Shown here in pieces: positions 8,428 to 16,436 of a DNA stretch of 64,000 bases. How positions within the stretch are numbered: position 1 is the stretch's first letter; each line of letters begins with the position of its first letter. Location of the stretch: the NCBI GenBank assembly GCA_965230575.1, contig OZ246013.1, forward strand, positions 868,001 to 932,000, read 5' to 3'. Source of the stretch: CAJXUU01 sp965230575. GTDB taxonomy: Bacteria; Bacteroidota; Bacteroidia; Chitinophagales; Saprospiraceae. The position numbers and the translations under genes were made by a program. Under the pieces are notes generated by a model. It did not search any database. It saw only the letters and a program-made list of their open reading frames with translations, and was not told the DNA's origin.

Positions 8428-9102
8428 ATGAAGAATCAATTACTTTGGAATCAAATTAAAAATTTTGAACTTGATAAACCGAATGTGGATTTTACATTTT
8501 CTCAACGGCTTGCCAAAGAAAATAACTGGACACAAGAGTATTGTAACAGAGTCATTCTTGAGTATAAAAAATACATCTATTTGTGTTCCATTCAAAAACA
8601 TGCAGTTGTACCTTCGGAAGCTGTAGACCAAGCCTGGCATTTACACCTCACCTATACAAAATCTTACTGGATCGAGTTATGTCAGAATACACTAAAAAGA
8701 GATATTCACCACAACCCTACAAGGGGTGGATTGGAAGAAAAAAATAAATTTTCCAAACTCTATGATAAGACCTTGGAAGCTTATAAAAATGAATTCAACC
8801 AATCAACACCTGAGGACATCTGGCCTGTAAATCAGAAAAAGGTCAAAACTACTGATTATAGAAAAATTGATTTAAATCAAAATTGGATATTCCCGAAACC
8901 AAGAAAAGCTGTTTCCTACAGTCTGATGATTGCTCTATTTAGCATTTTCACAATAGTCCTTTTTGTTCAAGCTGAAGGATCTTCACCATTTGTTATTATA
9001 GTAATTTTTGTTGTTATAGCATTTATAGCTTTTAAATCCAAAAATAATGGCTTTGATGGTGATGATTGCAATTCCTGTTGCAACAGTTGCTGTGGTGATT
9101 AA
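8428..9102 (+). CDS. GRDP-like protein with two membrane helices and Cys-rich tail
   Basis: 224-aa protein resembling the glycine-rich-domain-protein (GRDP-like) family. The conserved core is visible: FSQRLAKENNW, the EYKKYIYLCSI helix, then PSEAVDQAWHLHLTYTKSYW, with a WHLHL motif. Two hydrophobic helices follow (about 166-186 and 189-206). The protein ends in a short Asp/Cys tail, DDCNSCCNSCCGD, which could bind metal or form disulfides. Function of the bacterial family is unknown. It is a single gene, downstream of a repeat fragment. Confidence 0.75.
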   Translation: MKNQLLWNQIKNFELDKPNVDFTFSQRLAKENNWTQEYCNRVILEYKKYIYLCSIQKHAVVPSEAVDQAWHLHLTYTKSYWIELCQNTLKRDIHHNPTRGGLEEKNKFSKLYDKTLEAYKNEFNQSTPEDIWPVNQKKVKTTDYRKIDLNQNWIFPKPRKAVSYSLMIALFSIFTIVLFVQAEGSSPFVIIVIFVVIAFIAFKSKNNGFDGDDCNSCCNSCCGD

Positions 9103-9252
9103 GTGCAAAATTCTCCAAACTTATTTCTTGGCAAAAACTATTTTTTCCTTTTGTTTTAGGGGAATTCAGAAGCTTAAAGTATATTTTTACTACCAAAGAT
9201 TGAATTTTGTTTGGATTAAATCGGCCTTAGTTGGTTTAGGGTTTTGAGTTGT

Positions 9253-9315
9253 ATTTTGACGTTAAAAACTCACAACTGTTTGAGCGATAGCGAGTTTTGT
9301 GTGTTTAGTCAAAAT
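9253..9315. repeat. Long imperfect inverted repeat (intergenic palindrome)
   Basis: Outer arms ATTTTGAC (9253-9260) and GTCAAAAT (9308-9315) are perfect complements. Within them lies a segment with the core CTGTTTGAGCGATAGCGAG, a motif recurring between genes in many Bacteroidota. Confidence 0.55.
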
Positions 9316-9361
9316 GGAATTCAAAAGCCGTTAAGAACCAAGTAAAGCCTTGAATTCTTTG

Positions 9362-9391
9362 GTTCGTTTCTTTTTCAAGAAAGAAATGAAC
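9362..9391. repeat. Intergenic hairpin, probable REP-type element
   Basis: 12-nt arms (9362-9373 and 9380-9391) with one G-T pair and a 6-nt loop, followed by CGCCCGAGCGGCGAGCGG. This compact hairpin plus a GC-rich tail contrasts with the AT-rich surroundings. Confidence 0.5.
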
Positions 9392-9555
9392 GCCCGAGCG
9401 GCGAGCGGAAGATTAAATTGAAAATTACTACCTCATTATTACGCAATATCTATCAAAAAAAAGGTAATCCATTCAAAAGTACCAGTTATTAAATGAAATA
9501 TAAATAACTGATTATCTGCATCTTAAATATATAAATCTAAAGATATTTTATTAAT

Positions 9556-9585
9556 GAATATGCCTTCATAGAGTGAAGCATATTC
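9556..9585 (-). terminator. Hairpin downstream of the E2 gene, possible terminator
   Basis: 12-bp stem with one bulged base and 5-nt loop, about 35 bp past the E2 stop codon on the - strand. It lacks a clean T-run, so termination is possible but not certain. Confidence 0.4.
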
Positions 9586-9618
9586 ACAACGATTGTGATA
9601 TCTAGACAGAGGGTCTTT

Positions 9619-10860
9619 TTATATATTCATCAATAAAGTCACAGGATCTTCCAATTGCTCTTTCACTTTTACCAAAAAGGTCACAGAAGTACTACCATCG
9701 ATCACTCTATGATCATATGACAAGGCCAAGTACATCATAGGTCTGATCTCTACCTGACCATTGATTGCTACTGGTCGTTCTTTGATGGTGTGCATGCCAA
9801 GGATTGCTGATTGCGGTTCATTGATGATTGGAGTACTTACCAATGATCCAAAGACACCGCCATTGGTAATGGTAAATGTACCGCCTTTCATCTCATCGAG
9901 CGTCAATGTTCCTCCTCTTGCCTTACCTGCGAGAGCTTTTATGGCCAATTCTATTTCGTGAAAATCCAAAGATTCCACATTCTTTACTGGCGGTACTACC
10001 AACCCATTCGGAGTACTAATCGCTATAGAAATATCAACAAAGTCATTATAGATAATATTATTGCCATCGATCATGGCATTGACGTCAGGCATCTCCATGA
10101 GTACATTGGCACAAGCCTTTGCAAAAAGTGACATAAAGCCCAATTTCACGCCGTGCTTTTCTACAAATTTTTCCTGGTACTTCTTTCGAAGTTTCATTAC
10201 TTCTGACAAATCCACCTCATTGAAAGTGGTCAACATTGCTGTACTGTTCTTGGCAGAAACCAATCTTGAAGCGATGGTCCTCCTCATTCTGCTCATTTTT
10301 TCAGTACGGGTATTTCTGCTAAATGGAATCAACGGTTCATTGACCGTTACATCCGCTGCTGGTTTAGCAACAGTCTCTGTTTTGGCTGGTTTCTGCTCTA
10401 CCGCTTTTTGTGCGTCTTCTTTTGTGATTCTGCCATCTTTTCCTGTACCACTCACCGTAGAAGAATCTACATTACCGTCTCTTAATATTTTTGCTGCTGC
10501 TGGGGAGGGGTGGCCTGTGGCATAGCTACTTGTTGGTTCTTTTGATTCTGAACTCACTGGAGCTGTTGCTTCTTCCACCTTGCTTTCTTCCTTAGGTGCA
10601 TCCCCGCTTGAAGGTGCAGCCACACTGGTATCGATCTTTGCCACCAAGGCTCCGATTTCAATATCATCATCCTCAGCAGCTACATGTATGAGTTTGCCTT
10701 CTGCCTCAGCTGGAAATTCCAATGTTGCCTTATCAGATTCAAATTCACAGATAGGCTGGTCCAACTTTACATATTCTCCATTTCCAATTAACCATTGTGA
10801 AAGTGTCACTTCAGTAATAGACTCTCCAATAGTTGGCACTCTCATTTCGACAATACTCAT
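9619..10860 (-). CDS. sucB: 2-oxoglutarate dehydrogenase E2 (dihydrolipoyl succinyltransferase)
   Basis: Core subunit of the TCA-cycle 2-oxoglutarate dehydrogenase complex, moving the succinyl group from lipoyl-lysine to CoA. 413 aa. Lipoyl domain (1-77) with K44 in ESDKATLEF; an Ala/Pro/Glu linker; an E3-binding domain (about 118-152) with SPAAAKILRDG; a catalytic domain ending with SYDHRVIDG, where H384 and D388 are the active residues. The sequence suits succinyl- rather than acetyl-transferase, but this is a family-level judgement. Neither E1 (sucA) nor E3 is adjacent. A -7-like box lies at 10892-10899 on the complement. Confidence 0.93.
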   Translation of the reverse strand: MSIVEMRVPTIGESITEVTLSQWLIGNGEYVKLDQPICEFESDKATLEFPAEAEGKLIHVAAEDDDIEIGALVAKIDTSVAAPSSGDAPKEESKVEEATAPVSSESKEPTSSYATGHPSPAAAKILRDGNVDSSTVSGTGKDGRITKEDAQKAVEQKPAKTETVAKPAADVTVNEPLIPFSRNTRTEKMSRMRRTIASRLVSAKNSTAMLTTFNEVDLSEVMKLRKKYQEKFVEKHGVKLGFMSLFAKACANVLMEMPDVNAMIDGNNIIYNDFVDISIAISTPNGLVVPPVKNVESLDFHEIELAIKALAGKARGGTLTLDEMKGGTFTITNGGVFGSLVSTPIINEPQSAILGMHTIKERPVAINGQVEIRPMMYLALSYDHRVIDGSTSVTFLVKVKEQLEDPVTLLMNI

Positions 10861-10891
10861 GTTTCTTTTGTTTTTACTTTATAAACTGCGA

Positions 10892-10899
10892 CAAAAATA
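10892..10899 (-). promoter_or_regulatory. Candidate -7 box for sucB
   Basis: Reads TATTTTTG on the - strand (TAnnTTTG consensus), 31 bp before the ATG. No -33 element at normal spacing. Confidence 0.3.
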
Positions 10900-10996
10900 C
10901 TTACATTTAAATATGAATAGCGAATGAATCAAAGTAGAACTTTATATTTTTTTTCATTCATCTAAATATTTTTTTAAGTTAATCTAAATTTACTAT

Positions 10997-11836
10997 TTGT
11001 TAACGCTACTCAAAGCTGGCTTATATACAACGGTTCAAGACAATGGAAGGTTTTTGGGTGCTCACTTGGGCATTCCATCTTCTGGCGCAATGGATCGTCA
11101 AAGTGCAGAGATTGCCAACTTAATTTTAGGGAATAATAAAAATGATGCGCTTCTGGAGTGTACTTTCATTGGTCCTTCCATTGAGTTTCATGCTCCCACC
11201 CTTATATCCATAGTTGGTGCCGAAATTCCTGCTTTTCTGAATGACATTAAATTGAATCCATCCAAGAACATCCAAATTGACAATGGAGACATTCTAACAT
11301 TTGGAAAAATTGAAAAAGGAAGTAGATTTTATATTGGTGTCAAAGGAGGTATATTGAGCGAGGTCGTTTACAATAGCAGGTCAACTTGTATCACAGGCGG
11401 CATACTCAAGCAACTCAAAAATGGTGACCAATTGCCATATTTACCTTATTCGGCAACAAAAACTTCTTCGGTTTCTATAAAGCGCGTCTTGGGCAACAAT
11501 ATATTAAATGTATTCAAAGGGCCTGAATTTTCAATACTTTCATCAGATCTCCAAAAGTCCCTGATCGGCTCCAGCTATACCATATTACCTGATAGCAATC
11601 GAATGGCATTTAGGGTCAAACATCCCCTGGAGTTATCGCATTCTCATTCTATCATTTCGTCTGCTACAATGCCTGGCACTGTCCAATTGACTACATCTGG
11701 TGAATTGATAATATTAATGCGAGATACGCAGACCACAGGAGGTTATCCCCGAATCTTGCAATTATCAGAAGAGGCCATAAATGACCTTTCACAACTTATG
11801 CCCAGCGAAGAATTTACGTTAAAATTAGATGACTAA
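10997..11836 (+). CDS. pxpC: 5-oxoprolinase subunit C / biotin-dependent carboxyltransferase-like
   Basis: 279 aa, family PxpC (KipA, AHS2). In PxpABC the complex hydrolyses 5-oxoproline to glutamate with ATP. Family landmarks: GLYTTVQDNGR, GIPSSGAMD at about residue 28, then FKGPEFSIL, SNRMAFRVK and QTTGGYPRILQL near the C-terminus. The start must be TTG at 10997, because an in-frame stop lies 12 bp upstream and the homologous N-terminus begins right there. No pxpA or pxpB is adjacent, which is unusual because the genes normally cluster. Confidence 0.9.
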   Translation: MLTLLKAGLYTTVQDNGRFLGAHLGIPSSGAMDRQSAEIANLILGNNKNDALLECTFIGPSIEFHAPTLISIVGAEIPAFLNDIKLNPSKNIQIDNGDILTFGKIEKGSRFYIGVKGGILSEVVYNSRSTCITGGILKQLKNGDQLPYLPYSATKTSSVSIKRVLGNNILNVFKGPEFSILSSDLQKSLIGSSYTILPDSNRMAFRVKHPLELSHSHSIISSATMPGTVQLTTSGELIILMRDTQTTGGYPRILQLSEEAINDLSQLMPSEEFTLKLDD

Positions 11837-11853
11837 TATGTGTGTATGAAAAA

Positions 11854-11945
11854 TGCACATTTGCATTGTCATTCCGAGTGAAATCGAGGAATCAACAATG
11901 CATTCAATTGTTTAATTTCGACCGTAGTGGAGAAATCGGCTACAA
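11854..11945 (+). repeat. Dispersed intergenic repeat, copy 1
   Basis: TGCACATTTGCATTGTCATTCCGAG (11854-11878) is the reverse complement of 63677-63701 with one mismatch in 25. A second block, 11917-11945 (TTTCGACC...GGAGAAATC), resembles 63539-63560. It lies in the 289-bp gap before prfA. Confidence 0.65.
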
Positions 11946-12092
11946 CCTGTCTATGGTCAATATTGGAGATTATTCTTAAAATCCGGTGCTAGATTTTTAT
12001 GGTTAATTTCCATATTATTGATTTTCCGATATAATTACACATAATCAAATGGAAAAATATCTTTATCATCCTGTCTATGAGAACGAATTTGG

Positions 12093-12120
12093 TATTTTTG
12101 CGCCATAGAAAAAGAAGGAG
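12093..12120 (+). promoter_or_regulatory. Candidate -7 box and strong Shine-Dalgarno of prfA
   Basis: TATTTTTG (12093-12100) matches TAnnTTTG. AAGGAG (12115-12120) sits 5 nt before the ATG, a stronger ribosome-binding site than is usual in this phylum. Confidence 0.4.
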
Positions 12121-12125
12121 AGAAA

Positions 12126-13193
12126 ATGATCGAAAAATTACAAGCGATAAAAGAGAGATATCACTACCTGCTTGAGCGAATGTCCGACCCAGAAGTAAGT
12201 TCTGATCAAAAGCAATTTGCCAAAGTCAGTAAGGAGTATAAAAGCCTTGAAGAAATCGTCAAAAAATCTGATGAGTATCTGAATGTGCTTTCCAATATCG
12301 AGAATGCCCAAGAAATGCAAAAAGATAGTGATCCGGAGATGAAAGAAATGGCGAAGATGGAATTGGAAGAACTCAACCCAAAGCGAGATGCGCTCATGGA
12401 AGAAATCAAGGTGCTTCTTATACCCAAGGATCCAGACGACAGCAAAGATGTAATTTTTGAAATTCGATCAGGTACAGGAGGAGATGAGGCGAGTATTTTT
12501 GCCGGAGACTTGTTTAAAATGTATTCCAAGTATTTCGAGACTCAAGGGTGGAAAGTCGAAGTGATTGATGAAAATGAAAATCAAGTTGGAGGTTATAATA
12601 AGATTGTCCTGGAAGTCACAGGTCGGGATGTCTATGGGAAATTGAAATTTGAATCTGGAGCGCATAGGGTTCAGCGTGTACCAAAAACCGAGAGTCAAGG
12701 GAGGGTTCATACCTCGGCAGCTACGGTGGCCGTGATACCGAAATATGAAGAAGAAGATTTGGACATCAAAAAAGATGATCTCAAAACGGATACATTTAGA
12801 GCAAGTGGAGCAGGTGGACAGCACGTAAATAAGACAGAGTCTGGAGTTCGATTTACCCATATTCCGACAGGAATTGCTGCAGAAAGTACGGATAGTAGGT
12901 CTCAACATAAAAATAGAGACATTGCCCTGCAAAGATTGTATCAAAAAATCAGAGAAGTCCAAAAAGAAAAAGTGTATCAAGAGCAAAAAACTCAGAGGCA
13001 GTCATTGGTCGGATCTGGAGATAGATCAGATAAAATACGTACATACAACTATCCACAAAATAGAATGACCGATCATAGGATAAATTTGACGATGTACAGC
13101 TTGGACAAAATTGTGCAAGGGCAGATCGATGAAATAATAAAAGCGCTCCAAGTAGCGGAAAATGCCGAGAAAATGAAAGGCGGAGATGACTAA
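12126..13193 (+). CDS. prfA: Peptide chain release factor 1
   Basis: RF1 decodes UAA/UAG and hydrolyses peptidyl-tRNA. 355 aa, full length. The catalytic GGQ is at 230-232 in SGAGGQHVNKTES. The codon-recognition tripeptide of the PxT type is P186-K-T188 in RVPKTESQGRVHTS, which marks RF1 rather than RF2 (SPF). N-terminal helices (1-100) are complete. It is followed after 2 bp by a small membrane peptide and then by yhhN, so all three are probably one transcript. Confidence 0.97.
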   Translation: MIEKLQAIKERYHYLLERMSDPEVSSDQKQFAKVSKEYKSLEEIVKKSDEYLNVLSNIENAQEMQKDSDPEMKEMAKMELEELNPKRDALMEEIKVLLIPKDPDDSKDVIFEIRSGTGGDEASIFAGDLFKMYSKYFETQGWKVEVIDENENQVGGYNKIVLEVTGRDVYGKLKFESGAHRVQRVPKTESQGRVHTSAATVAVIPKYEEEDLDIKKDDLKTDTFRASGAGGQHVNKTESGVRFTHIPTGIAAESTDSRSQHKNRDIALQRLYQKIREVQKEKVYQEQKTQRQSLVGSGDRSDKIRTYNYPQNRMTDHRINLTMYSLDKIVQGQIDEIIKALQVAENAEKMKGGDD

Positions 13194-13195
13194 AG

Positions 13196-13339
13196 ATGGA
13201 AATATCTGATCAAAATAGAGGTGATAGAAGAATTATCCATTTGCTGATTGGTTTCTTGATTTATGGATTGATCTGCATAGCAATTTTATTCGTCGCTTGG
13301 ATTTTGTTAAGTGATTTCTGGAGTTTTTTAAATCATTAA
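13196..13339 (+). CDS. Small single-span membrane protein, 47 aa
   Basis: Begins at an ATG 2 bp after the prfA stop codon and ends 20 bp before the yhhN-like gene. The first 12 residues are polar and charged (MEISDQNRGDRR), followed by a hydrophobic helix from about I13 to L38 and a short tail. The tight placement suggests translation coupled to prfA. No family recognised. Confidence 0.55.
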   Translation: MEISDQNRGDRRIIHLLIGFLIYGLICIAILFVAWILLSDFWSFLNH

Positions 13340-13359
13340 ATTCTAATCTACTGAAGTAA

Positions 13360-14064
13360 ATGGATGCCATAAAATCATTTCCAAAATTCACAATATTCTT
13401 TATCATCCTGATGATTCTCGAAATCCTGGGTCTTACAGTGATTCCATCCTACCATATCGTGAGCAAGCCAATGATTATGGCTGGATTGATTGGGTTTTAT
13501 ATTTTTGGAGAAAAAAAACAAAATCATGTCTTTCTCACAGGATTGATATTTGCACTATTGGGAGATTGTTTTTTGATGTTTGGCACCGATGACATGTTTG
13601 TGATTGGTCTCGTTTGTTTTTTAATAATGCAGATTTGCTATACTTCCACATTCAATAAAAAGCGTCGTATTCCAAGGACAAAGGATTATATAATTCCTGT
13701 TGTTATTGGCTTGATAGGTTTGTCCGTTTTGGGATTTTTGTGGATTGACTTGGGTGAAATGAAATGGGCGGTTGCGATTTATGCTGGAGCGATAATTACG
13801 ATGGCGATATACGCATATCTGAGACATCCAAAACTAAGAGGGTATGGCATATTATTAATGGGTGTTTGTCTATTCATAGTTTCTGACGCCTTACTTGGTA
13901 TTAACAAATTTGGGAATCCTATACCCTACGCGAAGTTCGCTGTAATGATCACTTATATGCTGGCTCAGTATTTTATTGTAACAGGTGAAGTATTGGGGAA
14001 TATGCCTAGGAAAAAAGCCGAGGTGAAATCTGATTCCGCTTTTAGCAGGCATAAGGTGAAATAA
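13360..14064 (+). CDS. YhhN family membrane protein (lysoplasmalogenase-like)
   Basis: 234 aa, about eight membrane helices. Family features: KPMIMAGLIG in the second helix, LIFALLGDCFLMF with the conserved Asp, and the following MFVIGLVCFLIMQ. YhhN/TMEM86 proteins hydrolyse the vinyl-ether bond of lysoplasmalogens in animals; the bacterial role is less certain. The last 15 residues are a charged cytoplasmic tail. Downstream of prfA and the 47-aa peptide on the same strand. Confidence 0.85.
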   Translation: MDAIKSFPKFTIFFIILMILEILGLTVIPSYHIVSKPMIMAGLIGFYIFGEKKQNHVFLTGLIFALLGDCFLMFGTDDMFVIGLVCFLIMQICYTSTFNKKRRIPRTKDYIIPVVIGLIGLSVLGFLWIDLGEMKWAVAIYAGAIITMAIYAYLRHPKLRGYGILLMGVCLFIVSDALLGINKFGNPIPYAKFAVMITYMLAQYFIVTGEVLGNMPRKKAEVKSDSAFSRHKVK

Positions 14065-14154
14065 TTAGTTCAATGTGCACTTTTTCTTCTACGATATGTC
14101 AACTGATTTCACTTACTTCTGAAAAGAACTTCCCATTTTTAGTTCTCTTGACAA

Positions 14155-14186
14155 CAAAAAAGGGCATACAAATTAATGTACACCCT
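14155..14186 (-). terminator. Terminator of the VCBS-repeat gene
   Basis: On the - strand a 10-bp stem (14177-14186 with 14161-14170, two G-U pairs), 6-nt loop, then TTTTTTG, 21 bp past the stop. Confidence 0.7.
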
Positions 14187-14206
14187 ATTTATTAATTTTT
14201 CTCGGA

Positions 14207-15607
14207 TTATCTTTTTACAAGCTTTCCGCTTCTAGAGACGTGACCATCGCTATATAATAATAGTATATAATTTCCCGCACTAAGCTCCGAAATATTTATT
14301 TGTGATGTACTCTTCCCTTTTTTTACGATTGATCCATTGCTTGATATAATATCGTAAGTGTCATATTGAAATTCTCCTTTTATCGCTATATAATCACTTG
14401 ACGGATTAGGAAACAACTCCAAGGATTCCTCAACTTTATCATTGACTGTGGAAACAGAAATCGTGTTGTAAGCCACTAGAATTTCCCCTTTCTTAGTGTC
14501 ATTAATGACTATATCCAAACTGGAGTTATTATCTACATCAATCAATTGAACAAGGTTTCTGTAAGAAGGGCTAACAGGAACAAATCCGCTATGCCTTTCC
14601 ATTTCAAGTGATAATTTTTCAGTTGAAAACCCACCATTCTTATCATTGATATGGGCGAATACAACGTAATTATTTTCATCGTCATCATAATTGATCACAT
14701 CTGGGTACCCATCGCCATTTACATCTCTCACGATGACTGCATATGGGTGATCACCTGAATATTGTGGATCTATGTATATTGGTGAATTCGAGAATTCGTC
14801 GTCACCCAAATTTTCTACATAATAGACTCCATCATCCCAAGTAACACCGATCACGTCGTAGTCACCATCCTGATCCATATCCGCCATATCTGCAAAAAGA
14901 TATGACTCTGAAACAGAGATATCCGCTAAATCACGGTACAATCCAAATTGACCACTTCCATCATTAATCATTATCTTAAATTGTCCACCACCAAACTGAT
15001 TGGCACTAATTATATCTGGAGATCCATCCTGATTAAAATCCACAATTGAAGTATATTCATGCTCTACTGTTGTCTCTGCGGGCATAGCGGTAAAACTAAA
15101 TCCTCCATCACCTTTATGCCAATATAAGACATCTTCAAAAGACACTGATGGTCTGGCCAAAATATCCAAATTACCATCATTGTCAAAATCCGCTGCCCCT
15201 ACTCTTCTTTGATCCAAAGAGCCATCAGAAGAAACATCAAACAAATAGCCAAATGTATTATTACCTTCATTCGTAGCAATCATCCTTATACCACTCAAGA
15301 CATCTGGTAAACCATCATTATTAAAGTCATCTATTGCTATAGGAATACTCGGATTGCCTACACTAAAAACCTTCTCCTCAAAGCTTCCATCTCCATTATT
15401 GAAATAATAATGGTACGAATCTCCATCCCCTCCTTCTCCTACAAAATCAACAAATCCGTCATTATTTAGATCGCCTCCTAGAAAGAGGTGAGACAAAGAA
15501 GTACCTCCTGTATCCTCGATTAATACCTGTGGCGAATTGAAGGTTTGTGCTAAAAGAGATTCACAAAAGATCCCCATCAAACAAATGAATAATATTTTTT
15601 TCATCAT
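14207..15607 (-). CDS. Secreted VCBS/FG-GAP repeat protein with T9SS sorting domain
   Basis: 466 aa. An N-terminal signal peptide (about 1-20, ending LLAQ) is followed by six or seven VCBS/FG-GAP blade motifs rich in DxNxDG calcium-type loops, such as GDLNNDGFVDF, DFNNDGLPDV, DFDNDGNLDI and DMDQDGDYDV, which should fold as a beta-propeller. The last 80 residues are a type IX sorting domain, with LFPNPSSDYI, then NISELSAGNYILLLY and GKLVKR. It is therefore exported and attached to, or released from, the outer membrane. Ligand unknown. A paralogue of the same layout lies at 39508-40947. Start either of two adjacent ATGs. Confidence 0.9.
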   Translation of the reverse strand: MMKKILFICLMGIFCESLLAQTFNSPQVLIEDTGGTSLSHLFLGGDLNNDGFVDFVGEGGDGDSYHYYFNNGDGSFEEKVFSVGNPSIPIAIDDFNNDGLPDVLSGIRMIATNEGNNTFGYLFDVSSDGSLDQRRVGAADFDNDGNLDILARPSVSFEDVLYWHKGDGGFSFTAMPAETTVEHEYTSIVDFNQDGSPDIISANQFGGGQFKIMINDGSGQFGLYRDLADISVSESYLFADMADMDQDGDYDVIGVTWDDGVYYVENLGDDEFSNSPIYIDPQYSGDHPYAVIVRDVNGDGYPDVINYDDDENNYVVFAHINDKNGGFSTEKLSLEMERHSGFVPVSPSYRNLVQLIDVDNNSSLDIVINDTKKGEILVAYNTISVSTVNDKVEESLELFPNPSSDYIAIKGEFQYDTYDIISSNGSIVKKGKSTSQINISELSAGNYILLLYSDGHVSRSGKLVKR

Positions 15608-15762
15608 TTTATTATAGATTATTGATAGAATTTATCGTTCAAACTTTGAATACCAGTTTCTTGTCAAAGGTAATCACATCTTGACAAGATTTATTGAAAC
15701 TTTATTAAGAATAGTTCACAATTCATCGGCTAGTATTTCAAAATAGAATGTTAGATTCAAAA

Positions 15763-15795
15763 AAAATGGATGCACAACAATTGCACATCCATTTT
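15763..15795 (-). terminator. Terminator hairpin
   Basis: Perfect 10-bp stem (15763-15772 with 15786-15795), 13-nt loop and a T-run on the - strand. It ends the small secreted protein gene. Confidence 0.75.
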
Positions 15796-15823
15796 AATAT
15801 CTTTTCTTTTCTAAAGAAGCTTT

Positions 15824-16186
15824 CTAATCTTTCAACAACTTAATTTTCTTCTTCTCATTCTTTCTATACTCAATTTTTTGAGCTGGGGAGAGAATCGCTT
15901 CGACTAGTGGTTTGTACTTGTCTTGGATTCTTCTGTATTCCTCGGCATACTCTGCCTTACTTATTTCTTTATTTCTCAATGCCACAAGCTCTGTTGACTT
16001 TTTAAAGAATACTCTTTCCAACTTGGCAGTCTGGTTTTTATTGAAAAACAGATTCTTATGCTCAAAAGTCACAATCTTTTCCAGCGCATCCATTTCTTTT
16101 GCCTGAGCTTTTTCTAATTGAGTATTCTGAGCTTGTACAAATAATCCACTCATGATAAATGCTATGAACAATACAATCTTTTTCAT
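15824..16186 (-). CDS. Small secreted/periplasmic helical protein
   Basis: 120 aa from the ATG at 16186. The frame extends further to 16252, but the signal peptide begins at 16186 (MKKIVLFIAFIMSGLFVQAQ), which fixes the start. The mature part (about 100 aa) is highly charged and helical, with LEKIVTFEHKNLFF, KLERVFFKKSTELVALR and LSPAQKIEYRK. The layout recalls small Spy-like periplasmic proteins with LTxxQ-type motifs, but similarity is weak. No neighbour suggests a function. Confidence 0.75.
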   Translation of the reverse strand: MKKIVLFIAFIMSGLFVQAQNTQLEKAQAKEMDALEKIVTFEHKNLFFNKNQTAKLERVFFKKSTELVALRNKEISKAEYAEEYRRIQDKYKPLVEAILSPAQKIEYRKNEKKKIKLLKD

Positions 16187-16382
16187 TTTATTATCGATTT
16201 TAAACTGTTTTAGGATCAAAAATTGTTCCCAAATTAAAGGTATTTTTTTCAAAATAGTACATCTTTCACCAAATAGACTGAAATTTAACCCTTTATGCTG
16301 CCTTCAAGATGCAATATTCTCATTTAAATAATGATTGTTAATTGAAGAGATTGATAATACAAAAGATCATTTCAATTCATAC

Positions 16383-16436
16383 CAATTTCCAATCTTTCCA
16401 ATTTCCAATCTTTTCAATTTCCAATCTCTCCAATCT
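16383..16436. repeat. 16-bp tandem repeat, about 3.4 copies
   Basis: Units at 16383-16398, 16399-16414 and 16415-16430 of the form CAATTTCCAATCTyTy, then a partial fourth. It ends at the stop codon of the next gene (16437). Copy number may vary between strains. Confidence 0.8.

Noticed and set aside
9047..9247. 66-codon ORF overlapping the end of the GRDP-like gene
   Set aside because: It starts inside the real gene in another frame and shows no conserved motif.
12468..12986. 172-codon ORF antisense to prfA
   Set aside because: prfA has all conserved motifs on the other strand; the antisense frame has none.
12126..13193. Possible RF2-type programmed frameshift
   Set aside because: The PKT tripeptide and an uninterrupted frame identify RF1; there is no in-frame stop near codon 25.
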